64,000 nt of DNA from positions 10,692,930-10,756,929 of the forward strand of contig CM065325.1 in assembly GCA_033032175.1 (NCBI GenBank), written 5' to 3'. Source of the DNA: Saturnia japonica. Taxonomy: Eukaryota; Arthropoda; Insecta; Lepidoptera; Saturniidae. Position 1 is the stretch's first letter. Each line of letters opens with the position of its first letter. The position numbers and the translations under genes were made by a program. The notes beneath the pieces were generated by a model, which had not been told where the DNA came from, searched no databases, and saw nothing but the letters and a program-made list of their open reading frames with translations. Below, one piece after another: positions 38,401 to 48,247 of this stretch.

Positions 38401-41400
38401 GGCTCTATATTATGTAATATTGGTGGCATTTTGCGTGATGTAGTTTGTTTATTGTGCACAAATTAAATGAATTAAAAGCAATAACTAGAAGCATGAATTT
38501 TAAGATGTCACAAAAGCTCCCTGGACAATTTTAGCAAGATAGTGGATCTTGTTAAAACCTTGTTTGAACTCTAAAGTATGGAGAACAGGAGTATCATATC
38601 TAAAAACCGTCAAGTTAAGATAGCGCCAAAAGTTTTTTTTTAATTTCGACCACTTGGAAAACTTTTCACTTCACAAGCTTTTCCTTTTTGTAAATTTATT
38701 TTTTATTTGTATGGTAACATTTGTAATCTCTTTATTACGACAAAAATATAACCAATTTGAAGGCAAATCCTAGAAAAGGATATGACACGCAGCGCAGGGC
38801 TCACGGCATTGGCGCCACGAATGAAACCGAATGCTATCAAATAAATACTTTCAAATATTTTAAAACCTCGTTTTCGGCCTTGGTATTTTTATATAGGTAT
38901 TCGTACTTGGAAGCCCTGGTATTGAATTTGGCAATGCAAAATAAATATACATATACTTACTTATGAATCTTTCTGGTGGCAGATGGTTGGATTCCTCTCT
39001 TTCCATCATGGAACAATACGTACGAGAGTGGGACACACTTCAACTCCGTTTTAAATTCTATTCGTTCTTCGATCTGACGCCGCGCGCTCAGGACGCGCCT
39101 CGTCTCAACCAGTTGTACCAGCAGGCGCGCTGGCAGATCCTCAACCAAGAGGTCAGCTGCACCGAGGAAGAAATGCTCCTCTTTGCCGCGTTACAGGTAT
39201 TGCATAACTCGTTTCTGAAGTGAAAACTTGATAGGCACGTGCAACGATTTTTATATGAGGTAAAACTTATGAGTTTTCGTCACCGACATCAACATGTACC
39301 AGTATATCAGTAGCTATAAGTATGACGGGTTGAATTGATTGTTAGATTATACGATACCTTTTTACTTGGAAGTTCCAAAGTTAACTTTCTTGTAAACGAT
39401 CAATGTACGATGAACATTGAAGGGCTCATAAAATCGTTCTCGGGCGATCGCGATCGTAACAGAGAGCCAAAATTTGAGTGAAACAGAACATTATTTCAGT
39501 ATATCAGAGCGTGACAGAATATCGTATGTGTGGACGGACTACTCAATTGATATCTATGTTAATTATTGCTCTGAGTGCCAACTCATGTGAAAAACAAGAC
39601 AAATGTTCTTCAATCAATTTAGTGATCGAAGTTAATGTTAATAATTTCAATTCAGTAATTTTAGTTATAAGTTATAACATACCATCACGCCTACCATATT
39701 CATATTATAATGAATTTAAAATTAAAAAATACTGTTATTCCAAAGTTTTAACATTTACTTTTAATGAAATGAATTTAATGAAAACACCAATTTTATCTTT
39801 TAGTGAATAGCAGGGAACATAGCTTTGAAATGATGTTTGAATCATTAATTTAGGGCCGATTTTTCAATTGTCTGATAATGTTGACGTTTTGACAGATAAT
39901 TTATGGAAATCCTGTCAAAATTTAAAAGTAATTCCTCAAAGTTACCTTTTGATTGAAAATAATAATTAGACGAATAATAATTAATGTAGATATGATGTTG
40001 CCATAAAAAAACAAGCACCTTTTACTAATATGTCGAGTTAATTAAAAAAAAAACTATAGAAAAAAGAAAGGTAAATCATAAACATTCCATGTATTTTAAA
40101 ACTGAAAAATTTGTCTAGCTGCAAATCGAGCTGCAAAGGTTGGCCGGCGTGAGTATCGAATCCGGTGACGGATATGGCGCTAGCGGTAGCACCGGGGCCT
40201 CCGCTCCCGAGGACGAAATAGACGCGGCGCTATGCGAGCTCCAAGCTCAGCTCGAAGGTGGACCCCCCACTCGACCTGATATCACGCACGTTCCTGAGCT
40301 AGCCGGTTACCTTAAATACCTGAGGTTAGTTATCCTTATTAATATTATTACTAGCTGTACTCCACGGCACGGCCCGCTCTCAATCGCGCCGCATACAGCC
40401 GGGATACAGCTTATCAGATTGCCTGACCTTCATAGTTATTGTTCCGCTTCTTAGAGTTGTAATGTGAAGCTATTATAGCTTATAACCTTCCTTAATAAAT
40501 AGGTTATATAATACAAAAAGAATTTCTCAAATGTGACTAGTTGTTCCTGGGGTTAGCGCGTTCAAACAAACAATCTCTTGAGCTTTATAATATTCATGTA
40601 GAACACAACAATTGTCTCCGACTGAATCGCGACCACTATACACATGGTGAGATACCCATCACAGTGACTATCTTTGGGTTCGAGATCAGCCAGTGTAAAT
40701 CCTGGTGCAGAGGCTTGCAGGCCGGCATGAAAGCAGTAACCGGCAAATGTTTATTGATCGTACTGTGCTTACCATCAGGTATAGTGACGTCATACTGCCG
40801 TGATATTATACAAGACAGAAGTCCTATCAAAAAATAGTAATGGGTACTATTATTTGTTAAAAAATATTATATTAGATAGGTACCTCAAGTGATTACCTTA
40901 GGCTAGTGAAACACATTGATAGGAGATTGTCTAATGATGTTCAACTTAAAGGGCTTAACTTCATATTGTAAGGGCTAGAGATTGGCTTACTAACATATCC
41001 TACTGTTTAAATAAAACTTATGGGCTGCTATTATTTCTAATTTAAAATCCAAAATTATAGCATAACGTTATTACATTTTTTATTATAATTATGTGTATTT
41101 ATTTTGCGCCAGTAAGAAAAAGCGTATAGATAATATTTTTCGATAATCCTATTTTCAATTATTGTAGAAAATTTTATTAATATTTTTGAATCATTTCGCT
41201 ACTGAATTTAGATTCAGTTCACCATACCTTCACTACCCTACCTTAGGGTAGAGTACACATATATTTATGTATTTTTATTTTTCATTCTATCATATTGCTG
41301 CGCATACGCCGTCGTTATAGCAAGTGTAACAACGAGTTCTGTACTATTGCGTAAGAAAAGTTTCATTTTATCCCGAAACATCCTCGATTTATGCTTTTAT

Positions 41401-44400
41401 AATAAAATACTTTTGTTACCCTGCCAAAAAATATCTGTACTTATTATTGAAAAGATATTGAAAACAAAATTGTGTTTACCCTGAACTAACTAAACAATTT
41501 ACCTTTTTAAATTAACAATTTAATTATTTTGTTCTCTGTAATAATTAAATGTTTTTGATTTATATATTTAAATACTTTTGTACCTATTAATTTGTTTATC
41601 TTTTCCACATACATGTACTGAATCCGTGTGTAATTATAATTATTGTGAATATTATGATCTAATATTAGTTACTATGGTAAAACCAGAAGATTATATACTA
41701 TGCTCACTTTTAATATTATTGGAAACTAAATTGTATTTAATGTGCTTCATAAAGCTAACCTTTCAGTGGGATTCCTTATGTATTTCATAGCTACATAATA
41801 ATCTACTTGTCAATTTTGATTAGTACAAAATTTCAGCGCCGTAATCAGGGACCTTGAAACCTAGTTATTAAATATTTTGATAGGGGGTATAGTCTACTAC
41901 GACTCGGCAAAGATTGCAAAATATTATGAAAATGATGTCGTTTCGTTGCAAAAACAATTATAAAAGACAATCTTGGGCGCAATTTAAATAAAATTTCAAA
42001 AAAGGACGGAAAATAGGTATTTTAATAAAGAGAGAAATAATAGAACTATGCTATTAACTAGAGATGAAAAGGATATCCGGTAACTATCTGGTATCCGGCA
42101 TATCCGGCCTTGTTTGCATTATCAGGCCGGATACCGGATAGTAGTTCAATATCCGGCCGGACTTCGGATATTAAAATTTAAAGAAATCCCATTATTTTAC
42201 ACAAGGCAAATAATACCACAATAGGTTATGAACACCGTTTAATTTTACAATCGCACGTCAAAAATGTGTTTTATTATTAATTAGTTTAGTACTCAAAACT
42301 AACAAGTGGCAAATTTTGGTGAATGAATACCAAACTTTCCGCATTTGTTGGTAAGAGGCGACTCCGCTTGGCTTTGTACACCAGACCAGCATCTTTAAAT
42401 AGCTTTTCGCTGTAAACGCTACTGTCAGGTGCTGAAAGATAAATTCTAGCAAGCCTTGACAACTGTGGGTACTAATTCAAAATACTGACAAGGGAATAAA
42501 CAAACGAACTGAGAAACATACACAAACTGATACGCGCTATAATATTCGAACGTCCCCGAGTCGTCCCGATCTCGGCTCACGTGCAGTAACACCCGAACGC
42601 GCCCGAATATTTCCTATCTCGTTCACCGGGCCAATATTCAAATCAAACTGATCGCGTCATGTAACGCGATAAAGGGCCGAATATCTGGCGCTCCGGCCAC
42701 GTAGCTTGCCGAATATCAGGTATCCGGCAAAACAACTATCCGTTTCATCTCTACTATTAACCCAGAGCGATATATGAACATGCTAAAATAAGACAAATGC
42801 ACGTATACGCGAAGTCAAGCAAAAAATACGAATAATGTAAAAGAGAAGGTGTGATATTGATTAATTAATACATTTTATTATAATAATAAAGCAAAACAAA
42901 TTTCTCTTCTGTCACATATATCTACTGGTTTTCATGCGATCTTGTTTTCATATATTGTGCTTAAAGTTGTATACGTGTTTACAGGCCAAAGCGTTTTACG
43001 TTGAAAGCGTACAAGCGCGCCTGGTTGTCATGCCGAGATGGCGTACTCCGTATACATTCGTCACAGGACTCGGCCGCCAGAGGGGAACCCCCATCTTACG
43101 CCGTTGAATTGCGCGGCGCTGAGGTAATAATTATTTTACATTGTTTCGCTTTTATATAAGTAAGACACTTATTATAAAAATGTTGGGACTCATCCAGTAG
43201 ATAATAGATAGATATCCAATTGAAAAGAAGTGTAGGAAAGTAAGCTGTAATTGAAAAAACTTAAAAAACTGTTCATAATATCATTTGCTGTGTAATAAAA
43301 TTTTAATGACTTCGTGAACTATTCATGCATTTAATATCTATTGTATATGCCCCCCCCCCCCTATATTTTTTTTTTTTTAATTTTAAATTATTTGAAACTT
43401 TAATAGATTTTAAAAACTTGGTATATAAAAAAATGTGATTGTTAATTATTTTTCTTTAGGGCTAAATCAAATCAAACAATCATCTAAATCAATTCCTTGG
43501 AATTGTATTTTATAATAAATAATAGAATTAGAACATTGAATGATTAAAGATATTTTTGAAGAAAATCCTATGCCCTTAATGACGTCATCACTTGCACACT
43601 TTGCTTTGATACCCGAACATCAAAAAACGCCGTAGTATTATAGATTTTCCACTGTCATTTGTCAAATATTGTTGTGTTTGTCAAAAAAAAACATGCCAAC
43701 ACGCCATTGTTGTCAGGGCCATTGAATGAAAAGCTAGGTACGTTTCATTACCTGAGAAGTTACATTTATCTTACCAAAGTTCGTTTCTTTTTTATCAAAA
43801 CAGTACAACCCCTTGTTAGTATTGAGACATATTTGCCACTATTATCTGCTTTTAAATTTGAAGGAGATTTTGTAATAACTTTGCCGCTTATACGATTCAT
43901 ATCTGATGTTTTCAAGAACATTAAAAAACATGTAATCAGAGATGTACAAGATATACCCTATATAAAGTATCTGGAATACAAAATGCAAGATACTTTTAAA
44001 TTAAGTATTTCAGATACCAGATACAAAATACTTTATACAATAGTATCTGAAATATTAGATACAAAATACGTATCTTTGAAATACTTTTTTAAGAAAACTA
44101 CATTTTATTGAATTTATGTGAATTATTTACTAATAGATCGCGTTGAAATGTGACAAATATATTATTTTTAAGATTCTAATTGCGACTTAAGTAAAACCAG
44201 TTCTTCAAACATTTTATCATTCATTTTTCTTCGATGCGGCCTCGTAATCACACCCCCAAAAGAGAACAGTTGCTCCACAGGGGCAGAACTTGGTAAACAG
44301 GTGTTATATTTGATTATTTTTTCTGTATTGTAGGATAAGCATTTAAGCTCTTTTAAGTTGGTATCTATATTTATTCAGGTATTGCAATATTTCTTAGTCA

Positions 44401-47400
44401 GTGGTGCTACCAGTAGACCCTGTGTTTTCGCCACTTATAATAGAAGAATCGGTATCCTCTAAAAACATGCATTAAGATTCTTCTTTTGACTTTTTTGTTA
44501 TATCACCTTCAATATTGTCTAAACCCGATTGTCCGATTTTTGTTTTTCAAATCGATTAATATTTCGTGTTTCAATCAGGATAAGTTCTTCTACATATTCT
44601 ACACATTTGCTGCACCGGCTCTAACTGCAATAATTTTTTTAACGACTATTTAGGTTTTCTTCAATGACATCTAGTAGAAAGCTGCAGTATTATAGTTTTT
44701 CCATCCTAAGACATTTGATGATAGTATATTATTTATTAGCTCAGGTAACAGACAACCATAGTAAGTGTCTTTTCCCTCTTGCAGGCTTTGAATAGCTTCT
44801 GCTATTAGCTTTGACCAGTCCACATATATATAGATAACTACTACTAAAGGTATTTTAGCAAATAAAGTATTTACAAAATACTAAGATACAAAAGAAAAGG
44901 TATTTAAGTACAAGATACAAAATGAATTTAAAAAAAGTATTTTAGATACAAAATGAAAATACGTATTTTGTATCTGTATTTCAGATACTTGTATCTTAAA
45001 TAATTCACATATCTGCTTGTAATAAGCCATAAAATAGTATAATAGGTATTCAAATTAGTTTCTCAAAATTCTTAATATTATTAAGAATTAAAAAGGAAGT
45101 GTAAAAAAATTGGACAATGCCCATTCTAATATTATATGGAAATTTGCCCAAAATTGTAGTCATGTAATAATGTGTTTGTTGATGTAATATTTTAGATAAC
45201 TCCAGATGCCCACCCGGCTTCGAGCAGATACAGTATCAAATTGGAAATACCCGCCGAAGACGCCATGCACGAGATGTGGCTCAAATGTGAAAATGTAAGT
45301 TATTATCATTATAAATAAATAAATAAATAACTGATTCTAACATGATAACTAGTAGACCAATCACATAAAGTGTAATTAGAATTTAGCCTATATGGTTCTT
45401 GGTCCCCTTAGGCTGATCACAGTAATAAAATAATTGTGAATTTGAATGTTAAAGCGAGATAGATTTAGCGTTTCAGCACAATCTTACCGAATGTTAAGTA
45501 TAGATGTGGCGTTATATGGTTACACGCTAAGCCTAACGGAGGAACACACCCATTGGTGCTTGGATGAAGATTTTCAACTTGAAGGTGGTAGCTAGCTAGA
45601 TGGGCATTAGAAAGTGTCTTGTATTTTTGGAGTTCATTCCTTAAAAATCGATTTCCATATAAGAACTCTGGTTGGAAATGTTATGAAAAGTGAAATTAAT
45701 ACAGGCGTTAACTCAAAAGCGTTACGTTTTTCTGCGCAACGTACCTTGCGCACCTTTCATTTTGAAATCATGTATGTGTATACTTGCATACAGAATCGTA
45801 CTTAAGAAGTAAACTCCAATCTGCTTTGTTTTTGTTCTTTTCTAACTATACTGTTAGCCATAAGGGCCCTGGAGCCTCAGACAGCTTTTACAGCTTCACC
45901 GTGGCTTGGGAGCGAGCGCTTGAGACAGTCAGCCACGAAACGTTGTTTTAAGGACTCCCATGTTATAAGAGGGAACGCACTAGCAGTGAGATAGTTTGGT
46001 TTCACTTTCACGACTTCATATTACTGCAAAGATAAGAAGTCATAGTGAACTTCTTTGTATGGTTTCATCACGATGATTTTATTATCGTTTATAGGCTTAG
46101 CGTTATGTCCACAATCTCACCTGTAGCGTTATGTACACAATCTCACCTGGTGTTAAGTGACGTTGTGGCCCAAGATGGTGACACACTAAGCCTACTGGGG
46201 GAATTGACTATCAAGTGCAGCTGCCAGAACACACCTTATAGGTCCTTATTGGCAGATTTTTAAATTGAGAGTGGGTTCTAGCTAGCCAGACGGGCATTAG
46301 AAAAATCCCTACCACCATGCCATGGTTTTATCACGATGTTTTCCTTCACCGAAAGCTCCAGCCTCATTGCAGGTATTCGGACTCACGTCGATCGATCTGA
46401 TGTCCCTACACGCTACCTCAGCCATCATTGCTTCTATACTACTATAGTTCGAGTTATTATTGGTGTATCTAGGAGGATCAGTATGCGGAGTGGGTGGCCG
46501 CATGCCGGTTGGGGTCTCGCGGGCGCTCGCTCGCCGACCCGACGTTCGCGGCAGAGGCGAACGCAGTACGATCGCTGCTCGCACTACAGCGGCCGCAGCC
46601 TGGCGCCGCGCTGCACCAGCACAGCGTGCCGCATCTCGACCACCTACAGCCGGAGAACTACCTCGCACCGAGGTATCTCAAGAAACTCAAAGGGAAGGTA
46701 ACTATCCAGGCAGTTTTATCTTTCCTGTAAGGCACCTCCCTCAATACAAAAAATCGGTCAAGTAGTTTTTGAATTAAATTCAAACAGTTCATGAACCGCG
46801 AGCCAGATGGAATTTGAAAAAAAAAACTTAATATACATACAAAACTGCATACAATAGTTATGCGTCCTACTTCTCCGCATTGGGGTTATTTTATATGGAG
46901 AATGTTATATCTTCACATTACCACTGTAAAGTATTATTGATAATTTATTTTTCAGTTCACTCAACGACTCCTGGAAAGCCACGCGAACGTGAAAGACCTA
47001 CCGCTCCTCGAAGCGAAGCTGCAGTATATAAAAACATGGCAGAACCTTGCTGACTATGGGCAGACTTTCTTTGTGGTACGATTCATGGGACATCGCAAGG
47101 AGGAAATCATCAGTATAGCCAACAACAGGATCATGAGATTGGATCCTAACACTGGCTATCACATAAAGACGTGGCGGTTTAGTACAATGAAGGTGGGTAA
47201 TTTTTTTTTTTTTTTGTGGCTCGACAAAGTGACGTCGCATTTTGTGAAGATTAGCTGAGTACAGTCGAAAGACAACGACGTCCGAGAGAAATCGTTAATC
47301 CATCGCCGGTCGTCGCTGTCTTCTAGCAAGTCTCTCGTAGCTAGATATAGATATACCTAGATGCTAGATCTTAGATCTTAAAACGCGACAATCCAAAGAA

Positions 47401-48247
47401 GTGCCACTATAATGGGTGAACATTGTATATAGAGGGAGGACACGAACCAGTCGGCACAAATACTGTATCATTCCGCAACTACCCGTATGGAACAACCTAT
47501 ACCACTACAATAACGATTTTTAAGAGTAACGACGAAAAATAACTCCACAAAGACACGGGAACATTGACCGCCCTTCCAATGTCCAAAATAGACTGTCAGT
47601 AATAAAAAGAAATCTGTCTCCGAGCACCAATAGGTGTGTTCTGGCGGCTGTACTCGAAAGCCGGGTCCTCTAGGTTTAACTTGTGACCATTGTGATTGTG
47701 GCAAAACATTTATTGTTTTTGATTTGATTATTTGATAGTGCAGCTGAAGATTGTACCACAGTTAGTTGTCTTAAAATGGTGACTAGTTCTCAAATGCAGC
47801 GGCTTGGCTTTAAACTTTAGGGTGGCAGCTAACCAGGCCAGCGTTATAAAATAAATTAATGATTGCATCATGGTTTTCCTTTACATATAGACCACGCTCA
47901 CAAATTTACCAAAGAAAACATTGTACAAAAGTTACCAAATATATTCTACCCACATATTTAGCATAGATTTGGATATTTTTTGAGTAACTCCAAATGGTAA
48001 ATAAGAATATGTTTTTACATATAAATATTATTTTATTTTGTTCCAGGCTTGGAACGTAAACTGGGAAATCAAACATATGATGGTGCAGTTTGAAGAAGGT
48101 AACATAATATTCTCAGTTCAATCTGCCGATTGCAAAGTGGTTCACGAGTTTATCGGTGGTTACATATTCCTCTCGATGCGATCGAAAGATGCAAATCAGA
48201 CTCTCGATGAAGAGTTATTCCACAAGTTGACTGGTGGTTGGACATAA
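35226..48247 (+). CDS. Fit1: Kindlin / fermitin (UNC-112 family), 5'-partial, ten exons
   Basis: Kindlins are cytoplasmic FERM-domain adaptors. Together with talin they activate integrins by binding beta-integrin tails at cell-matrix and muscle attachment sites. Ten exons with GT-AG borders join in phase: 35226-35459, 37111-37349, 38016-38239, 38983-39196, 40119-40324, 42985-43123, 45196-45294, 46473-46697, 46956-47192, 48047-48247. They encode 672 residues ending in TAA. Order: end of F0 (1-90, with IRHPEELSL), F1 with a low-complexity Ser/Pro loop (about 95-225), WLDSS and the F1/F2 region (234-330), a PH domain inserted in F2 (about 360-490), rest of F2 (500-550) and F3 (about 555-672). 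Family members run about 660-720 residues, so only the N-terminal few dozen are missing. The first exon starts mid-codon, so an upstream exon must exist; none was recognised in 1-35225. Introns are full of transposons. Orthology is certain; the symbol follows Drosophila. Confidence 0.96.
37111..37349 (+). CDS. Fit1: Kindlin exon B (end of F0, start of F1 and its loop)
   Basis: The exon begins with the split glycine before IRHPEELSL, the signature at the end of F0. It has a lysine-rich helix (LKEAKRLKN) and then a Ser/Pro/Thr-rich stretch with four consecutive prolines, which is the disordered F1 loop. It ends in phase 0 at CAG before GTGCAT. Confidence 0.94.
37530..37690 (+). repeat. Short interspersed repeat (ACGCCTGTATCCCCGGAGGG)
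   Basis: Shares ACGCCTGTAnTCCCCG, TATGCAnAGGT-like and GGnCGAGCCT blocks with 63901-64000, in the same orientation. Lies in kindlin intron B-C. Confidence 0.5.
37745..37860 (+). repeat. Intronic repeat, unsplit copy
   Basis: AAATGATGGTTGAATCATTA through GAGATATGACATTGCCA matches the two halves of 39811-40015, which an AT-rich insertion separates. Confidence 0.45.
38016..38239 (+). CDS. Fit1: Kindlin exon C (F1 loop)
   Basis: In-frame continuation (NGTLRRYG..., ending [12 protein letters not shown]) with many Ser, Asp and Gly residues. This is the variable F1 insertion. The exon ends with two bases of a glycine codon that exon D completes. Confidence 0.92.
38983..39196 (+). CDS. Fit1: Kindlin exon D (F1/F2, WLDSS motif)
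   Basis: Starts one base before [11 protein letters not shown], the highly conserved kindlin motif. It continues through [11 protein letters not shown], the NQLYQQARW helix and [13 protein letters not shown], all kindlin hallmarks. Phase 0 at the donor GTATTG. GC content is clearly above that of the flanking introns. Confidence 0.96.
39811..40015 (+). repeat. Intronic repeat interrupted by a small insert
   Basis: Left half GAAATGATGTTTGAATCATT matches 37779-37798 and right half TAGATATGATGTTGCCA matches 37821-37837. Between them lies about 130 bp starting GGGCCGATTTTTCAATTGTC, likely a MITE. Located in kindlin intron D-E. Confidence 0.45.
40119..40324 (+). CDS. Fit1: Kindlin exon E (F2, start of PH domain)
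   Basis: Begins [11 protein letters not shown]. It contains an acidic/Gly-rich linker and ends in [10 protein letters not shown] plus two bases of an arginine codon: the first PH strand. Donor GTTAGT at 40325, a slightly weak site. The frame reads on into the intron, so the exon end rests on homology and on phase. Confidence 0.93.
40350..40600 (+). repeat. LINE-type 3' tail, GCCCCAC family
   Basis: CTAGCTGTACTCCACGGCAC, CCTGACCTTCATAGTTATTG, TTAGAGTTGTAATGTGAAGC and TTATAACCTTCCTTAATAAA match 31705-32060. It starts only about 25 bp after the kindlin exon E donor. Confidence 0.55.
40610..40820 (+). repeat. LINE 3'-region fragment
   Basis: Ends with ATTGATCGTACTGTGCTTAC then CATCAGG..., like the tail blocks at 4630-4650 and 260-275. 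The 98-codon frame across it (40541-40837) is not protein-like. Confidence 0.4.
40838..42050. other. AT-rich intron DNA without recognised features
   Basis: Part of kindlin intron E-F. Nothing recognised. Confidence 0.55.
42059..42753 (-). mobile_element. hAT transposon deletion derivative (695 bp) with perfect 8-bp TSD
   Basis: Terminal inverted repeats TAGAGATGAAAAGGATA and, on the other strand, TAGAGATGAAACGGATA. Flanked by CTATTAAC on both sides (42051-42058 and 42754-42761), the 8-bp duplication expected for hAT. Sub-terminal regions are rich in TATCCGG-type repeats. The minus strand carries the C-terminal part of a hAT transposase. Lies in kindlin intron E-F. Confidence 0.92.
42286..42465 (-). 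pseudogene. hAT transposase C-terminal dimerisation domain, remnant
   Basis: The hAT C-terminal region mediates transposase dimerisation. The minus strand reads [15 protein letters not shown], then [40 protein letters not shown], and a TAA at 42288-42286. This matches the hATC pattern LA..YLS.P..SV.SERLFS.AG....KR.RL.P.N.E.L.FL..NL. The reading frame starts only at a stop just before YP. The catalytic domain and BED finger are deleted, so nothing functional can be made. Confidence 0.85.
42985..43123 (+). CDS. Fit1: Kindlin exon F (PH domain)
   Basis: Acceptor TTTACAG. Encodes [19 protein letters not shown] and on to VELRGAE, the basic first half of the kindlin PH domain, which binds phosphoinositides in studied kindlins. 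Ends in phase 0. Confidence 0.95.
43937..45015 (-). mobile_element. Second hAT deletion derivative (1079 bp)
   Basis: Ends CAGAGATGTACAAGATA and, on the other strand, CAGATATGTGAATTATTTAA. Sub-terminal regions are full of ATACAAAATAC / GTATCT motifs. Flanks CATGTAAT and CTTGTAAT match at 7 of 8 positions, consistent with an aged 8-bp hAT duplication. Lies in kindlin intron F-G. Different family from the 42059 copy. Confidence 0.8.
44165..44830 (-). pseudogene. hAT transposase C-terminal part, broken
   Basis: Read on the minus strand: [38 protein letters not shown] (upstream piece); then [19 protein letters not shown]; then [17 protein letters not shown] and [31 protein letters not shown], and a stop at LKSQLES. 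SSAPVE-LFSFGG is the hATC signature. Stops and frameshifts lie between the pieces. Dead, but more is left than in the 42059 element. Confidence 0.8.
45196..45294 (+). CDS. Fit1: Kindlin exon G (PH domain, 33 codons)
   Basis: A short phase-0 exon, [19 protein letters not shown] through [10 protein letters not shown], matching the middle of the PH domain. Borders are TTTTAG and GTAAGT. It is flanked upstream by the hAT relic at 43937-45015. Confidence 0.94.
45505..45615 (-). mobile_element. SINE-like fragment
   Basis: ACACGCTAAGCCTAACGGAG, GAACACACCCATTGGTGCTT, TTCAACTTGAAGGTGGTAGC match the body of 5113-5433; head and end missing. In kindlin intron G-H. Confidence 0.5.
45850..45935 (+). repeat. 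Short dispersed repeat
   Basis: TAGCCATAAGGGCCCTGGAG then CCTCAGACAGCTTTTACAGC; related to 4955-5030 and 59570-59630. Confidence 0.45.
46091..46423 (-). mobile_element. SINE-like element directly upstream of kindlin exon H
   Basis: Near-full-length minus-strand copy. The part with GTCCACAATCTCACCTG occurs twice in a row (about 46107-46123 and 46132-46148), a small internal duplication. The tRNA-like head lies at the right end, about 50 bp before the exon H acceptor. Confidence 0.6.
46473..46697 (+). CDS. Fit1: Kindlin exon H (PH C-helix, return to F2)
   Basis: Encodes [20 protein letters not shown], the C-terminal PH helix with its conserved tryptophan. A GC-rich Ala/Leu/Gln region and [14 protein letters not shown], the F2 restart, follow. 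The acceptor lies only about 50 bp after the end of a SINE copy. Confidence 0.95.
46956..47192 (+). CDS. Fit1: Kindlin exon I (F2/F3)
   Basis: Encodes [20 protein letters not shown], then [12 protein letters not shown] and the F3 (PTB-like) strands that end at WRFSTMK. Phase 0 at the donor GTGGGT, which a long T-tract follows. The junction with the next exon falls inside the integrin-binding QW motif. Confidence 0.96.
47622..47850. mobile_element. Two SINE-like fragments in kindlin intron I-J
   Basis: 47622-47690 (GAGCACCAATAGGTGTGTTC) is a plus-strand fragment. 47770-47850 (TTTAGGGTGGCAGCTAACCA) fits a decayed minus-strand fragment. Between 47193 and 47620 nothing else is recognised apart from a T-tract. 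Confidence 0.4.
48047..48247 (+). CDS. Fit1: Kindlin last exon (F3, stop)
   Basis: Acceptor TTCCAG. Encodes [15 protein letters not shown] and on to FHKLTGGWT, then TAA at 48245-48247. The residue before the conserved Trp is Ala, whereas vertebrate kindlins have Gln. The 3' UTR follows. Confidence 0.96.
   Translation, partial: AWNVNWEIKHMMVQFEEGNIIFSVQSADCKVVHEFIGGYIFLSMRSKDANQTLDEELFHKLTGGWT

Noticed and set aside
43350..43378. C-run followed by T-run
   Set aside because: Simple low-complexity tract in an intron; no sign of function.
43659..44111. 150-codon frame running into the hAT element
   Set aside because: Crosses the hAT left end and reads ATACAAAATAC repeats; no domain; chance frame in kindlin intron F-G.
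46309..46765. Several long frames on both strands around 46.3-46.8 kb
   Set aside because: Shadows of GC-rich kindlin exon H and of the neighbouring SINE; the true frame is fixed by kindlin homology and splice phase.
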